From Aquila chrysaetos chrysaetos (lineage: Eukaryota > Chordata > Aves > Accipitriformes > Accipitridae), in NCBI RefSeq assembly GCF_900496995.4, contig NC_044014.1:13976501-14040500 (forward strand): a stretch of 64,000 nucleotides of DNA. Reading direction: 5' to 3'. Each line of letters starts with the position of its first letter. The stretch's first letter is position 1. Shown piece by piece: positions 12,851 through 25,500 of the stretch. The position numbers and the translations under genes were made by a program. The notes beneath the pieces are model-generated. The model had not been told where the DNA came from. It saw only the letters and a list, made by a program, of their open reading frames with translations, and made no database searches.

Positions 12851-15800
12851 GCCTGTTACCAAGTCTGGACATTGTCTATGCTTTGAATGGGAAAAAACTG
12901 GCAGGGCCAGAAATTTGGAAAAGGTTGAAGATTGCTTTGGGAACGTGCTGTTTAAAAACTCATGAATACTTTTTTTTCTACCCCAATACTTGAAATGTTG
13001 CAAAATTTGATGCTTAGATGAAACGGTGTTTCTCTTCCTTAGTCTCCAGCTTGGAAACGTTAGGACTCTCTCCCTCTTCCCCACACAAAAGCTGTCTCAG
13101 CCGGAGCAGGCATAAATATTTTTATCAGACTTAAATTGCTTGGGCTGAAGTTAAAAGCGAAGGAAAAGAGCAACCTTTGTTATGAGGAAGGCTGGACCGC
13201 CCTAGCAGGCAGTGCTACTGGTTTCACCTGTATTATTTAGTCTTTCCAAATTAGCCAGGAAAGCTGTGTCTGATGAGATGTGGGAATGCTCTGCCTGTAC
13301 CAGCCTTGCTGCTGTCAAGGCCAGACTCCACTGACCTTGGTCACTGAGCATCGTTAACCTTAAGCCTTAACTGAGGTTAATGTTTGGCTTCATTTTCTGG
13401 TGTGAATAGCAACAGTAGCAAAAGGGCAGTTTTGGGCAGGAGAACTTCCTCTGTTCAGGCTGAAAACAGACATGCCTCTTGCAAATTCATGTGACCTGAA
13501 ATGATGTCACTTCCAGTTTTCATCCTGACTCTCTTCCAGACGTTGATGCCTGTACAGTTTGCTGGGGGAAGAGGTTGTGTGCATGCTTCCTAAACCACTC
13601 CTGCAAAATCAGCTGAGGTAGCCTAGATTGTCAGTGTGACCCAGAATGAATTCAGCAGAGCTGGCCAGTGGTGGACTTGGGGATGTCTGGCCTAACCCCT
13701 TCTGCTAGCAGAGCTTTGGGGCAGGTAGCCTCTGGAATTGGTGTGCCCATGGGCAGCTGGGCACAGGAGAGTCTTGAAGGGCACAAGAAGATCTTAAGGA
13801 AGCTGACCTCTTTCAGCCTTATGCATCTAAGAAGTAATCTGGTAACAGTAAAACATTTCATCCGCAGGAACAGAGGTCTAGCAGGGGAGAGCAGCAATGT
13901 CATCCTGGTCAAGACTCCAAGAGGAGGCACCTGGCCCCTGGCCATGTTATTTTTAAGCTTGGAAAGCACATGTGGTCTGCAAGAGCATAGCACTAAGGAA
14001 AGGAACTCGCCAGCACTTCCTGCCCTGCCCCGGCAAACTGATAAAGCCCTTTGCAACGCAGGGCGACCCCAGTTTGTTTTTAAAATGTGGCCAGGCATGG
14101 AGCTCACAGAATAACTGGAACACCCAGCTTTGGGCATTAATTCAGCTTTAATTCATTGCCTGATGAATTAAAGAGTTAATACAAATGTAAAAAGGACAAG
14201 AAAGGCCCGCAAACCATCTCCAGAGCAATGTCTGCATAAGGGCATTCATCTATGCATGTACATGGGATCTAAAAAAAGGGTAGTTAGTAAATGTTACACA
14301 GGGAGGGGCACATAGCGTTATCCTGAGCACCGTGTGAATTTTCTTGCTGCTTGGACAATGCATCTGAATCCTGTTCCCTTCTCTTGTTATTCCAGTCCCA
14401 GCCCTCTTGTAAGCAAAGATAATTGCATGCTGAAGGATACAGTTCCCATGTATAGTAAGCGCTCACATTGAGGAAATCTAGGTTCCTGCAATCGAAAGCC
14501 AGCAGTTTGTTGTGCAGTAATGGTAACAAGGCCCACTGGGATGAATCTATCTTTATTGCATGCCCTGTGGAGGCATAAATGAAATTGCCAGAGATGTTCT
14601 CCTCCTTGCCTAGACGCTTGGGCAGCAGGGTTGCTGTGGCACCAAAACATGCTGAGTTCAGGCCAGGAAGGAGCTATTGCAGGGGGAGGGAATTACAACC
14701 CTCAGCTCCCGGTGCACACATGGTACCCCACCACCTCTTGGCTCTGTGAAACAGCCTCATTCCCACAGCAGGATGAATTGGTTTGTTAGGAATGAAATTC
14801 CTATTTCTGGTCTGACTGATTAGGTATTTTATGGATAGACTTTATTTCTGAAACAGAAACCCTTCTCTCTCAAACACACTTTTGAGGCATTAAAGGGACT
14901 GCGTTAAAATGTCCCAGCTGGAAGAAGAAATACCCCTCCTTGTCCATCTTGTCCTTCTGATCTCCCTGTGGTAGGACTGTGGGGTGATGTTGCTAGAAAG
15001 TGGGACTGGTGAGCTTGCCACGTCTCAGCAGTGGGTGACAACCTCAAATTGTCCCGCCCTGAGCAGGCGCTTGGGATCTTGACAGGGATGCCAGGCCTCC
15101 AGAAACAGAAATGCCACCTGGGAGGAAACAGCCCAGGCTTTAGCCTGAGCACCCTCTGGCCCAGACCTCTGGGAGGCCTCGTCAGGGCCAGGCGGATCCC
15201 CCAGCAATGAGACTGTGTTCCGGAAAGCTGGGAATTAAATTCTTTCATCGTGAGCCCCATGGCATGGAAAGCTTTATTAAGTGTGAGGTCTGAGCAGCAG
15301 AGCCAGTAACCACACAAAACACCATAGCAGTCTCAGTCGTGCCAAGGGCCTGTGCAAGGGGTGGCACATGGAACTGCTGCTGGGACACGGCCGCCTGTGG
15401 CAAGCGCCGTGACACCGAGACCCGGGGAGTCTCTCAGCCACGCTGGGGTCACTTCAAATAGGAGCGAGCTGGCTGCAAGCACAGCTGTGAAGGGGGTGCT
15501 TGGGGGAGATGGCTTAGATCAAAGCCGTGGTGTTTACTAATGCCTTCCACAGATTAACAGTGAAGTAAGCACCAAAAATAAACAACCTGATGCTTTTAAA
15601 AACACTGGGGTGAAGGAAACCCTTTCTGGTTTAGCAGTCTTTGTGGCTCTACCCTTTTTCCGGGGACCGCAGTCATGAGGCATCCTGGGGGCTGGGAGGA
15701 TCTACCACAGCCTGATCCTGATGGTGCTGAAAGGCAGGAAGAGCTTTGCCTCTAGTGCCTGTGTAGAAGCACAAAACTGCAGGCTTGTTCCCACCCAGGT

Positions 15801-16321
15801 GCACATACCAGCACTGGCAGTGAAGATTGCCCTGATCTAAGCTGGTTGTGTGGGTCCCCAGACACGCTTTATGTGGAAGGTGGTCAGGACAGCCCTGCCT
15901 ATGCCATGGCCACGTCTCCAACATTAGCCTTATGTTGAGGGAAAGCAGCGCTCATCTCCAGTCCCGCTTTTTTACACCTGGGGAGGTCCTGCCTGCTTCT
16001 TTTCCATTCAGTTCCAGAGAACTTTAAAGGAGAGAGGAAGGACATGCCCTCCCACAGTGCCCCAACAGCGTCACAGGGCGTTGACGGTAGCAAGTGTCTT
16101 CGCAGTTCTGTTCTTCAACGTTAATTTGATAAGAGGAGACTTTCATCCTTGCCATCTGCTGATAAAGGGAAGCTCGGTTGAGGCGCTTAGGAGTTTCTAG
16201 ACTCTTTTCAGGGCTAGAAAGTATACCAAAGCTTTTATTCAAGCAGGGACTTACTTTCTTTTTTCTTCTTGAGGGAATATACTCTGAACTGTGGGTCATT
16301 CTGCCTTTCTTTCTTTTCCAG
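12851..16321. other. Non-coding interval, probable ITPRIP 5' intron or upstream flank
   Basis: No protein-coding gene is supported. Frames such as the pair at 13652-14137 (-) and 13668-14114 (+) are mutually antisense and lack domains. The last bases, TTCTTTTCCAG ending at 16321, form the pyrimidine tract and acceptor of the ITPRIP coding exon. Confidence 0.5.
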
Positions 16322-16334
16322 GGAAGAAACTGCC
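16322..16334 (+). other. ITPRIP: 5' untranslated bases of the ITPRIP coding exon
   Basis: Thirteen bases lie between the splice acceptor (AG at 16320-16321) and the ATG. The remainder of the 5' leader must come from one or more upstream exons, not identified with certainty; candidates are 1694-1800 and the CpG patch near 12.7 kb. Confidence 0.7.
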
Positions 16335-17984
16335 ATGCCTGTGGGAATCTTCCGGGTATGCCTAGTGGTGATTACAGCTATTGTCAACCACCCGCTCCTC
16401 TTCCCTAAAGAGAATGGCACTGTCCCCGAGAACGCGGAAGAAATCATCCAGAAGATGAAGGAGCGGGAGGAGAGCCTTCGGCTGGAGAAGTTGCGCTTGG
16501 AGCAGGAAATCGCACACCAGGAAGCCATGCAGAAGACTCTGGAGAAGGCTGCAGAGGTGGTGGAGGAAAGCAAAGAGGAAAAGGTCCGATGGGATATGTG
16601 GACTGCCCTTTCCATGGTCATCTTCCTGCTGATCGAACTCTGGAGGCAGGATTTCCAGGAAGGGATTTGGCAGGACACAGGAGGGGAAGAGGATGACATG
16701 GCTGTCCTGGGGAAAGCATTTAAAGGTGTGGCCTTCCCTGACAAGGCCGTCTTGGCCAGCTTCTATGAGAAGCGCATCCTGGGTACCACCGGAGACATGG
16801 CCAGGATGCGGGAGATGGTGGAAGGCTTTGCAGATGACCTGTTGGAAGCCTTGAGGAGTGTTTGTAACCGGGACGCTGACATGGAAGTGGAGGACTGCAT
16901 GGGTGTGGGGAGCATGTATGAGAACTGGAGAGTCCGTAAACCTTTTGTCTGTGATCTGATAGTGCCTTTTGCCCCCCCAGAGCCATACTGTTTTCGGTCC
17001 CAGACCTGGTGCTCTGGTGACTCTTTTCCCCCAGATGAACAAGGTTATGGCACTATCAAGGTATGTAGGGCAGATGAGGATGTGACGGGTTGCATCTGTG
17101 ACAAGACTAAACTAGGGGAAGATATGCTGTGCCTCCTCCACAGCCAAGCCAATACTACCAGGCCCAGCAGTGAGATGGAAGACCTCCTGTGCTTCAAAAA
17201 TACTCAATATCTGGATGCTGACCAAGTCATGAAGTGGTTCCAGATTGCAGTCACCAAGGCCTGGAACAGAATCTCCCACAAGTATGAATTCGACCTCTCC
17301 TTCAGCCTCCTGGACTCCCCAGGAGCCCTGAAGATAAAATTTAGGTCAGGGAAATCGATTGCCTTCAACCTCACTCCTGTGGTGCAGTACGAGAACTCCG
17401 ATGTTTACTTCATCTCTCATTTCCCTCGGAGTGGCCTGGCAGCAGACCTCCCCTCCAGCACTCACTGGTTTCTCACCTTCGCAGTGTATGAGAGGAGGTT
17501 CATCCAGCTGGTCTCCAAAATGCTGCCTGCTAATGCCTGCCATGTCAGCTGCCTTCAGATCCTCTCCTTCCTTCATGGGAAGCAATGCAGCCTCACAGGT
17601 CCAAGCGGGCTTACCAACTACCACCTGAAGACAGTAATGCTGCATCTTCTGCAGGCACGTCCCAGTCAGGACTGGGCCCCAGAGAAGTTGGAGGCCCGTC
17701 TACAGGACATGCTGAAATTCCTGGAGAAATGTTTGCATGAGAAGAAACTCTACCACTTCTTCATTGGCAATAGGAAGGTACCAGCAGAGCTGGGCTTCCC
17801 CATCATATTCCAGAGGGCTGAGCCTCTCAACCTTTTTCGTCCCTTTGTGCTACACAGGGACGTTTACAGGAAGACAGTGGACACATTCCACGAGATGCTC
17901 AGGAACATGTCTGCACTGATAAATGAGTACACGGTGCACATTCCCCTTGCACACACCAATGGGATCCATAAGGAATCCCTTTAA
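16335..17984 (+). CDS. ITPRIP: Inositol 1,4,5-trisphosphate receptor-interacting protein (ITPRIP, DANGER), complete coding exon
   Basis: This encodes 549 residues in one exon, close to the 547 of the human protein. The start at 16335 is chosen because it lies 13 bases after the acceptor AG at 16320-16321 and gives the conserved hydrophobic N-terminus MPVGIFRVCLVVITAIV; the frame is also open upstream but only through intron. Visible in order: a signal-like hydrophobic stretch (residues 1-23), an Asn-Gly-Thr glycosylation motif at Asn27, a charged coiled coil (about 33-85), a hydrophobic membrane-type segment (88-103, WTALSMVIFLLIEL), an acidic patch, then a Mab-21-like domain for most of the remainder. 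Family members bind the IP3 receptor and enhance calcium inhibition of its channel. The fold is nucleotidyltransferase-like, but catalysis is not established for this member. It converges on GSTO1, as in human. Identification is strong. Confidence 0.95.
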   Translation: MPVGIFRVCLVVITAIVNHPLLFPKENGTVPENAEEIIQKMKEREESLRLEKLRLEQEIAHQEAMQKTLEKAAEVVEESKEEKVRWDMWTALSMVIFLLIELWRQDFQEGIWQDTGGEEDDMAVLGKAFKGVAFPDKAVLASFYEKRILGTTGDMARMREMVEGFADDLLEALRSVCNRDADMEVEDCMGVGSMYENWRVRKPFVCDLIVPFAPPEPYCFRSQTWCSGDSFPPDEQGYGTIKVCRADEDVTGCICDKTKLGEDMLCLLHSQANTTRPSSEMEDLLCFKNTQYLDADQVMKWFQIAVTKAWNRISHKYEFDLSFSLLDSPGALKIKFRSGKSIAFNLTPVVQYENSDVYFISHFPRSGLAADLPSSTHWFLTFAVYERRFIQLVSKMLPANACHVSCLQILSFLHGKQCSLTGPSGLTNYHLKTVMLHLLQARPSQDWAPEKLEARLQDMLKFLEKCLHEKKLYHFFIGNRKVPAELGFPIIFQRAEPLNLFRPFVLHRDVYRKTVDTFHEMLRNMSALINEYTVHIPLAHTNGIHKESL

Positions 17985-18921
17985 CCAAAGCCAGCAGGAA
18001 GACACTTGTTCCTCTAAGCACAAGTCCAGAGTGCAGCTTTCTGAAGCCTCCTGGAGACAACTGACTTTGCCAGTACAGCTTATTGTCTGCAGCTGAACCA
18101 GTCCTGGGCCGTGGTTTCTGCAGTAAGGGAGAGGGGATGGGGGGAGGATAGGGAGAAACTGGAACACGTGGTGTAAAAGTAAGTTTCTGCTCCACTGGTG
18201 TGCTGGCTGGGTTTTATGCAGCTAAGAATATATTTTTCTATTGTGCCTCAGTCACGCTACAGTGGTGGTGAGCAACAAATACGACTAATTTATTCAGATG
18301 CCTGCAATGCAAACAGTGGTGGTGGCCAAATACTTCATTTCCTTTGGAAGGGGGAGATAAGAAAAGGGTGGAGGAATCAGAGACAGGATCTTGGGATTGC
18401 AGGAGCCTGTCTGCTTGCAGACAGCAGGAGCTCTGCGACTGATGGGAAGCACAACATAAGACTCAGTGCTGATGTGCGGAGAAGGGTCATGCACAAGATC
18501 TGGACTGGATAGAGATCCTTAAATCAACCACAGCTCTTTAATCAAAAGGGAACTGTAGTTATAAAAAAAAGCCTTCTTGATAGGACTTGCAGCAGTAGTT
18601 TAAATGGCTTGTCCTGTCCTTCAAAAATACCCCTGCACATTTCTTCTCCCTGGGGAGGATGCAGCAGAGCAGGCAGCAGGGTCTGTGTCTTCAGACCATT
18701 TCATTAGAGTCTTCCATTTTCTTCATGGTAACATGGCTAGCAGGTTATATTCCTGGCCATTTTCCATGGATAAATGGACAGAAACCTTTTTTTTACCTTA
18801 GATAAAGGAGAGAAACCGTTATTGGGTTCTGGTGTTTTGGCTTATTTGTTTGTTTTCCTTACCTCGGGGCAGCAAGGCTGAGAACAGCCAAGAGAGAAAG
18901 GACTGCTACAGGTTTTGCTTT

Positions 18922-18927
18922 AATAAA
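18922..18927 (+). terminator. ITPRIP: Proximal candidate polyadenylation signal for ITPRIP
   Basis: This is the first AATAAA hexamer after the ITPRIP stop, 938 bases downstream. Its surroundings are not strikingly GT-rich, so it may be a weak or unused site relative to 22486. Confidence 0.35.
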
Positions 18928-21900
18928 AGAAGCAGTTCTCCAAAATTATCCTGTAATGAAGCCAATCTCAGCAGTCTGGTAGCAGGAGGGAACAATCACC
19001 TTCCAAATGAGAGTGTGGTTTTAATAAGGCCAAGACCAGCAGGATGGCTCTGAGTTAGGAGGAGGGTACGGAAGAGGTGCACACGTAGCAGAGCTTGGCA
19101 GCACTGTCTCTGCAGCTGCCGTGTGGTCTGTGTCGCATCCCTTCTGCTCCCATACCCAGGCAAAAGCTACCTGTTTGCCTCCATGCAGGGTCTCCTCAGT
19201 CCTTTTAAAGACTGCTGCTCTGATGAGAGTCTGGGGAGCTGCTGCTAGTAGACTGTAATTTGCTGAGCCGGGAGTGCGATGGGGAAATGACAGCTTCTGC
19301 AGGCTTTTAAGCCAGGGGAGAATCTTGAGCCACATGCTAAAAACCCCAATGCAGAAATGGAGGTGCCTGAACTCCCTCAGGAAGCAGCACGTTAGCGCTG
19401 AGCCAGTGGGCTGCCCAGCCCCGGTGAGGTGGCTTTGCTGGAGGAGAGGGCTCAGTAGCTCCTCACTCGCCTTCGTGTGCTTTGTACAGGATCCAAGCCA
19501 CGGCCTCAGTGCAGATCTGCCTTGTGCTGGTCCCAGAGGCCTGGCCTCCAATGCTAAGGGGCCTTTCCTACCATTTTCTTACACTAGGCTTTCCTGCAAT
19601 GTTTTACACTAGGGCTTCTCTGAATCCTGTTTACAAGAGGGTGGTGGTTCTGGGTGGTGAGAGCCATCAGGGATGATATTACCATGACTCCACAGGTATC
19701 TTTTTATCAGTCCTCTCTATCAATCACATGCATCAGAGCAAAGATTTAATCCTGTATCACTACTAGGGACAGCATATAGCGTGAGGCTTATTACCCAGCC
19801 TGTTGATAAGCAAACTTTCCATAGACGTGTCCTCTCCCTTTTCCTAGTAAAAACCATTTCACCACCTCCTTCATGTCTGCTCTTGTCTGTCCCTCCACCA
19901 GTGAGGGACATTTCATGCACAAAGGCAGAGAAAGCTGTAACTCCAGTTTTCACACCTGGTTTATAAGAAAGTGCAAGTGGGGACGGGGAACTCTGCTCAA
20001 ATTGCTGCTCCCCTTGGCTTTTATCATCACAGCTATAGGGTGGTTAAGAAATATTTCTCAGCAGAAAGTAAGGGGTAGGAAGCAAAAAGGGAAAAAAGAG
20101 GCTGGTGGGTAGTGCCAGTAGGAAAGAGTCTTGGATCATCAGTGCTTGCCTCAGCACCCTTGGCGATGAGTGCCTGGGAGACTGCCAGGGCTGGCAGAGC
20201 AACAGGGCAGGACTAATTGCTAACGCCAAAGACTGCTGTAAGCCCCTGGCTTTCATTAGCACAACCAAGCAAGCCTTCCCCAGTAGGAAAGAGGCCAGGA
20301 GCAATCTCAGGGAACATGGCAAGCAGGTAGTGACAAGCAGAGGTACAGGGAGAGCGGGTGAATACTGGAGCCTGGAGGCTACATTGGAAGCTGTGTAAGT
20401 TGTTTGCAAACCCAAGCAATTTGCCATTTTTACCTGCCCAGGTTTACTGCACAGTGCCTGTAGTAGATCCAGCTTTGCATGGGCTGCTGGCAGGCAGGTC
20501 ATGCTGAAGCAGTTGTGGTCAGATCTTCTAAATGTGTTCCCTGCCTAGCCAGTGAGAAATAAAAATTTCTCTGCCATTTCCTGTCAGGAGTCTAAATTTA
20601 GCCCATCCAAAGAACAGAAGCAAATTTGTGACCCAGGTCTCTCAGGAAATGACATTCAGGGTTGAAAAATAACTTTTATATAAAGTTGAGCAGGGGGAGG
20701 ATGAGAAGGAAAGGCTGTTGAACGGAATAAGGTAACTCCCCTGTTAAAATGGCAGAACAGAGCTTTGTAACACCAGTCCTACAGGCTTGTAAACATGCGT
20801 AAACTCATCTTTACACAGCTCCGAGCACTACTGCTCAGACTCAAAGGGAACCTAAACTGATAAGTAGATTTAATCTTTTGTTCTTCATTTTCTGTATTTG
20901 TGTGCCTGTTCTCTCTTAAGCCCAAACTGACCCTGAAGTGTTCCCATGGGGTTTAGTTGAACCCAAGCTGGAGCTGAACCAAGGAATTTATGGATTTGCT
21001 TCCCCTGGAAGCAAATTGCTTGGCTTAATTTTCCTACATGCAATATGCTCATTTTGCCCTGAGCACCTTTTAAGAGGTCTGTTCTGTGCATTTAGGCTGT
21101 GAGGGAACCCACTCATACCTATCCAGGGGGAGAAGTGCTCTGTGATTATAAGCTGTGCTCCAGTAAGCCTCAGGGCAGAGATCTTCTTTGTAAGCCGTAT
21201 AGCATATATATACATGTCCCATCTGAGAAGATGTGGGTACACAGCATTTCTCTGGATCAGACCTCTGCAGTGGTACAAGGAGGCCATGATGTGAAGCACA
21301 TCATTCCTTGGACTGCCTTGTCTCTCCTGTATTAAATCTTTTCCCACCAAGTACTAGCCCCATCAGTAAAAGGCCACACATTTCATAAAAAAGGTTTATA
21401 AGACAGTTCAGCTCCATCAGCTGTCAGCCAGTAAAAATGTCCTAAGACATTTTAGGGCTGCCCATGTTTAGTTCTGCCTTGACTGAAGTCTGGCTGGGCA
21501 TTCATAGGAAGCAGCTTTAAAGGGTGGGGGTGGAAGTGGGGGTTTGTGGTTTAAAGTGAATAACATTCTTTTAAAAGCAAACAGTGTATGACACATGAGT
21601 AACAGACACACAACATCTTTTTGGTAATGCCTGTATCTCTCTGAGAGATCCTAAGGAAGGGTAAACTGCCTGTCCCAGACCCCTTTCTTGTGTCTCAGTG
21701 CTGTTCTTGCTATTTGCTAACCAGGTGAATTAAACAGATGAACTCCTATTGCCTTCTGCCAGTCTCCAGCCACTCCCTCCACCCGCAACTTGTGGTTTTA
21801 ATATTTTATTATAGGCTCTGTCAAAGCAATGGGATTGGTGATGGCTTGATAGCAGCCACTGATCTACAACATAGCCTCAGGAGCCATTTGCCTTTAAGAA

Positions 21901-22485
21901 ATGTCTTGGTCTAAGGTTATTATTGTTGTTCAGGTGCTGAAAGTCTTCTAAGGGGAGCTGTTCGTACTTCACTCTTTAGTATGTGGCAACCATAGAATAT
22001 GGTGTCTCTCTCTCTCTGAGTTGCTCTGTACACAGGTCTTATGGGTGTATAAAGATGTATTTCAGCAAAGAAAGAGATCCAAAATTTTATCCAGTGTTCA
22101 AGCAGCAGGATTTGGTGGTTGTTCACCAAACATTTTTAATGCAAAGCCTTTGCAATGTTTTCTCTGTGGTGAAGAAATGAGAATTATCCACCTCTAACAG
22201 CTTGGCTGCTGGTCATTGAGGGCTTAGTTCTCACAGGATCCTACATAGTAAATAGCTTTATTTATTACTTGTCTTTTTTCTAGGATTGGGGGCGTGTGTG
22301 TAATATGTTAGCTCAGAAGTAAAACTGTAGTATGAAGATCAATCTTGTCAATGCTGAAATGGGCAATAACACCAAAACTCTCCAAAGTAAGGTCCTCCTT
22401 GATTGACAATGCTGTACTCAAACCGCTGCTTTTATAGCAGGACACTGTTGAATTTGTATAGATCTTCTCATTCAGCTTTATTTAT

Positions 22486-22491
22486 AATAAA
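22486..22491 (+). terminator. ITPRIP: Distal candidate polyadenylation signal for ITPRIP
   Basis: AATAAA with a T/GT-rich element about 40 bases downstream. It would give a 3' untranslated region of about 4.5 kb. Another AATAAA, at 24145-24150, followed by gtgttgtgg, is a further possibility. Confidence 0.3.
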
Positions 22492-22510
22492 GGAAGTCTT
22501 GTGCAAAATC

Positions 22511-25500
22511 TAAAGAAGTGCGAAGTCTGTTTTGTTTCTAGTTCCCCCCAAAATGTTTTTGAGAGAGTGGAAGGATGGAGTGGGGATATGTCCAGTGCAA
22601 TCCTAGCACAGTGAGCACAACGGCGAGATTCCCTGTGATTTCTGACTGCCTGTAGGAGTTGTTCCAGAGTCAGACGCAACATGAACATAAAGTGGAATTC
22701 CAGACTTCCTGAGAATATGACTCCACAGGAATTCAAAATAATTATTCTGGATATCTCTGCTCAAAAAACACCCTTTTGTGGCAAGCCCTAAATATTGCTG
22801 ATAGATGTTGCCCTCATTGACAGAACCAGAAGCCTCCTGAATTTCCAGTTCAGCTAGAAGAATCCTCTTTACCTGCTTGTTTTACAGGTATCTGCAGCCA
22901 AGTTCCAGCAACCACCCACCACCACTTAGCCTCCTGCTTAACCGCTTTCCCTGGTTTAAGGGACTGGTACCTCCTTATTAATATTCTAATGTGCTCTGAC
23001 TCTGGAAGGAAATCCAAAGCTAGTTAGGAATTCATATAATAAAACCACCAGTGTTTCCTTGGCAACATGTCTTCCAGCCCCACAGAATGCTCTACACACC
23101 TTTAATTAATAACTGCCTTCCAGTGACCACTGGGGCTGAATCAGCATTGAACGGGTCTGAGAAGCAGCTGGCTTAAGAGTGGCAGCACAAGTCTACCTAG
23201 CCAGGGGTTACAGTTTCCCAGGGTCAACCACACACTACAGTAAATGGAGCTTGTGAGTCCTGTGGCCCAGGATCATCAGCAGCCTTGGTTGTTTTAGTGC
23301 AACTTTGTTATTTAAAATAAATAAATATAACCCCCAAAATAAACTCACCATGCTTTAAACCTCAGTCTGACAAGCTCAGCATCATTTTCTCCATTGAGCT
23401 GTTGATTTCCTGGAGCATTTTTTACTGCTTCTGTGTTGCCATGTAACAGAAGGGGTAACATCAATATAAAATCCTTTTTCAGAAGGGCAATTAGCAGATT
23501 TTTGGTCCGTGCCATGCCATAGAGTAGGCAGATGTAGAGACAGATAGAGGCCAACCCCAGCCACTAGAGATTGGTTTTGGCCTCCTCTTCTAGTAGTAGA
23601 ACAGTCTTCCTCTAGGCTTTGACCTGGATTCTTTCTTCAGAGATTCAAATTCTTGTGTTTTCCTTATTTCCAGGCTTTCTTAAAGCCCTGATTCCAATGT
23701 GCCGGCTTTCATCAGTCTAGCAGCCTAGAATTTTGGCATACAATTATGGCTACACTGCAGTCTAGAAATGTACTTCCCACACCTGCAGACAATATTCCTA
23801 GAGGTGGACAAAAGTTCCTGAAGTAACAACCACCCTGCAGCTCAAACCTTAAAGGTGTGCTTTATAGCTGCAGATTTAGCTAGCGCACGTAGACATGGCT
23901 CCCTGTTTATGCTTGGTTGGTGTGTAAAGCCACTGTCCTGGGAAGACCTTCACGACTTGAGCAAAGGGACAGATCATCCCAAGCTTGGCTAATGAGCACA
24001 TGAACTTGAACTGAGAGTAAACCTCTTGGTCTTGTCCTCTCAGTCTCATCAATACGCAATTGCCTTTCACTTGTAACTGTATTTATAAAAAAAAAGGAGC
24101 TGCTTTTTCTTAACGATTGTACCCCACCAGCACAGCATTTGTGCAATAAAAGCCCCGTGTTGTGGACCTGGAAATGGTGTGCGTACCAGCCATTCCCTCC
24201 TGCGGCTGCATGGTTAGTTGCTCTATGTCATGTTCCAGGTCTCTCTCCCCTTCAAGATTCAACTTCTAAAATCAAAACTCACAGGAAAAACTTCACAAAA
24301 AAAGGCTGATTTTTATTTAGATTTGGAAAGCAGCACTCTCTATTCCAGCTAGAGGCATTTCTAATCTCAGTTTTTATTACCACTTTAAAATAATCCCTGA
24401 GAAGAGAGATGAGTTTGTGGTGTACTTTGACATTTTTTCAGCACACTGAGAATAAATAGCTGAATATGGGGAAGTTACACAAAGCAAATCAAGTCTGTCA
24501 CATGCCAGAAAACCTCCAGTAGCTTTTGGCTTCTGATGCTGTCAAGCCTGTGTGGGAAGGTGACTGCAAGATTAAAACAAGTAACACATAGCAGAGTGAG
24601 TATCATCACTGCCCTAGTTTAGTAGATGATGAGACCTTAAAGACCTGGGCATTTTTGCTTTCAATACCATATGTTGTTTAAATGTTTTAGATGGCAGAAA
24701 CTGACTCAATAATTATGGGGAGAGGTCTTAGGCGTTTACAATTTCTCTTTGGGGGCAAGAATACAAGTAACATTTACCTCCTTCTCCCTATTGTCCAATA
24801 AAACCCCTCTTTTGGTCATTAAAAGCTTCCCATAAAGTCTCCTTGTAACACTTATAATAAAGACTTTGCTGGTTTACATATGTGTCTCTAAGCCATAAAC
24901 TCAGAAGTCACAGTAACAGTCTATTATTCTGTGTTAGGGCCTCCAATCTGACCCCGTAAAGTTGCTATGACATTGGGCATTGACTGCTGCTTCATTTGAA
25001 AACCTCAAAATAGCATTTTAAATGCTGGAAATTTGGAAACAGATCAAATAAAAGAACACAAGAATGGCAGGTATAATGTTAACTGTGAAACTTTTCATTT
25101 TAATGAAGGTTTTCAAACACAGTTCAGAGTTCTTTCAGTTTCCCAAAATTCCCAAATCATCTGAGTTCACTGAAGTCCATCATTAACAACCCTCTCCAAA
25201 CCTGCTGAGGGGTACACACCTCTCAGATTAGTTCCTTCAGACTAGGGTTGTTTCAGCTGCTTGCTGTCTATTAGGAGCTCTCTCAGGTAGACTGTCCTGC
25301 CAATAAGCCCAAGTTGAGTCACATCAGCATTTAGATGGATGTACTAGCACAGATGTCTGTAGCATGTCTCTCCAGGGTGATGAGCTACTGTACTTGCTAC
25401 AGCCTGGTCCTCCTCTTTCTACACAAGTTTCCCCATGACATTTAAGATTGAAATCAAGTTACCCCCTGACTTTCAGGATAACTCAGAAGGTCATGAAAAG

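Larger units (their letters stand above)
17985..22510 (+). other. ITPRIP: ITPRIP 3' untranslated region and downstream flank
   Basis: No coding gene follows the ITPRIP stop. Polyadenylation signals of the AATAAA type occur at 18922-18927, 20558-20563 and 22486-22491. The last is followed by a T/GT-rich stretch (tctgttttgtttc) of the kind found downstream of cleavage sites. Family members have long 3' untranslated regions, so use of a distal site is plausible. The exact end cannot be read from sequence alone. Confidence 0.4.

Noticed and set aside
12445..12993. 182-codon plus-strand frame in the GC-rich patch
   Set aside because: No domain, overlapping frames on both strands, and composition driven by GC content.
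16235..17042. Long minus-strand frames (169 and 226 codons) over the ITPRIP exon
   Set aside because: They are antisense shadows of the GC-rich ITPRIP coding sequence, with no domains and repetitive Leu/Pro/His composition.
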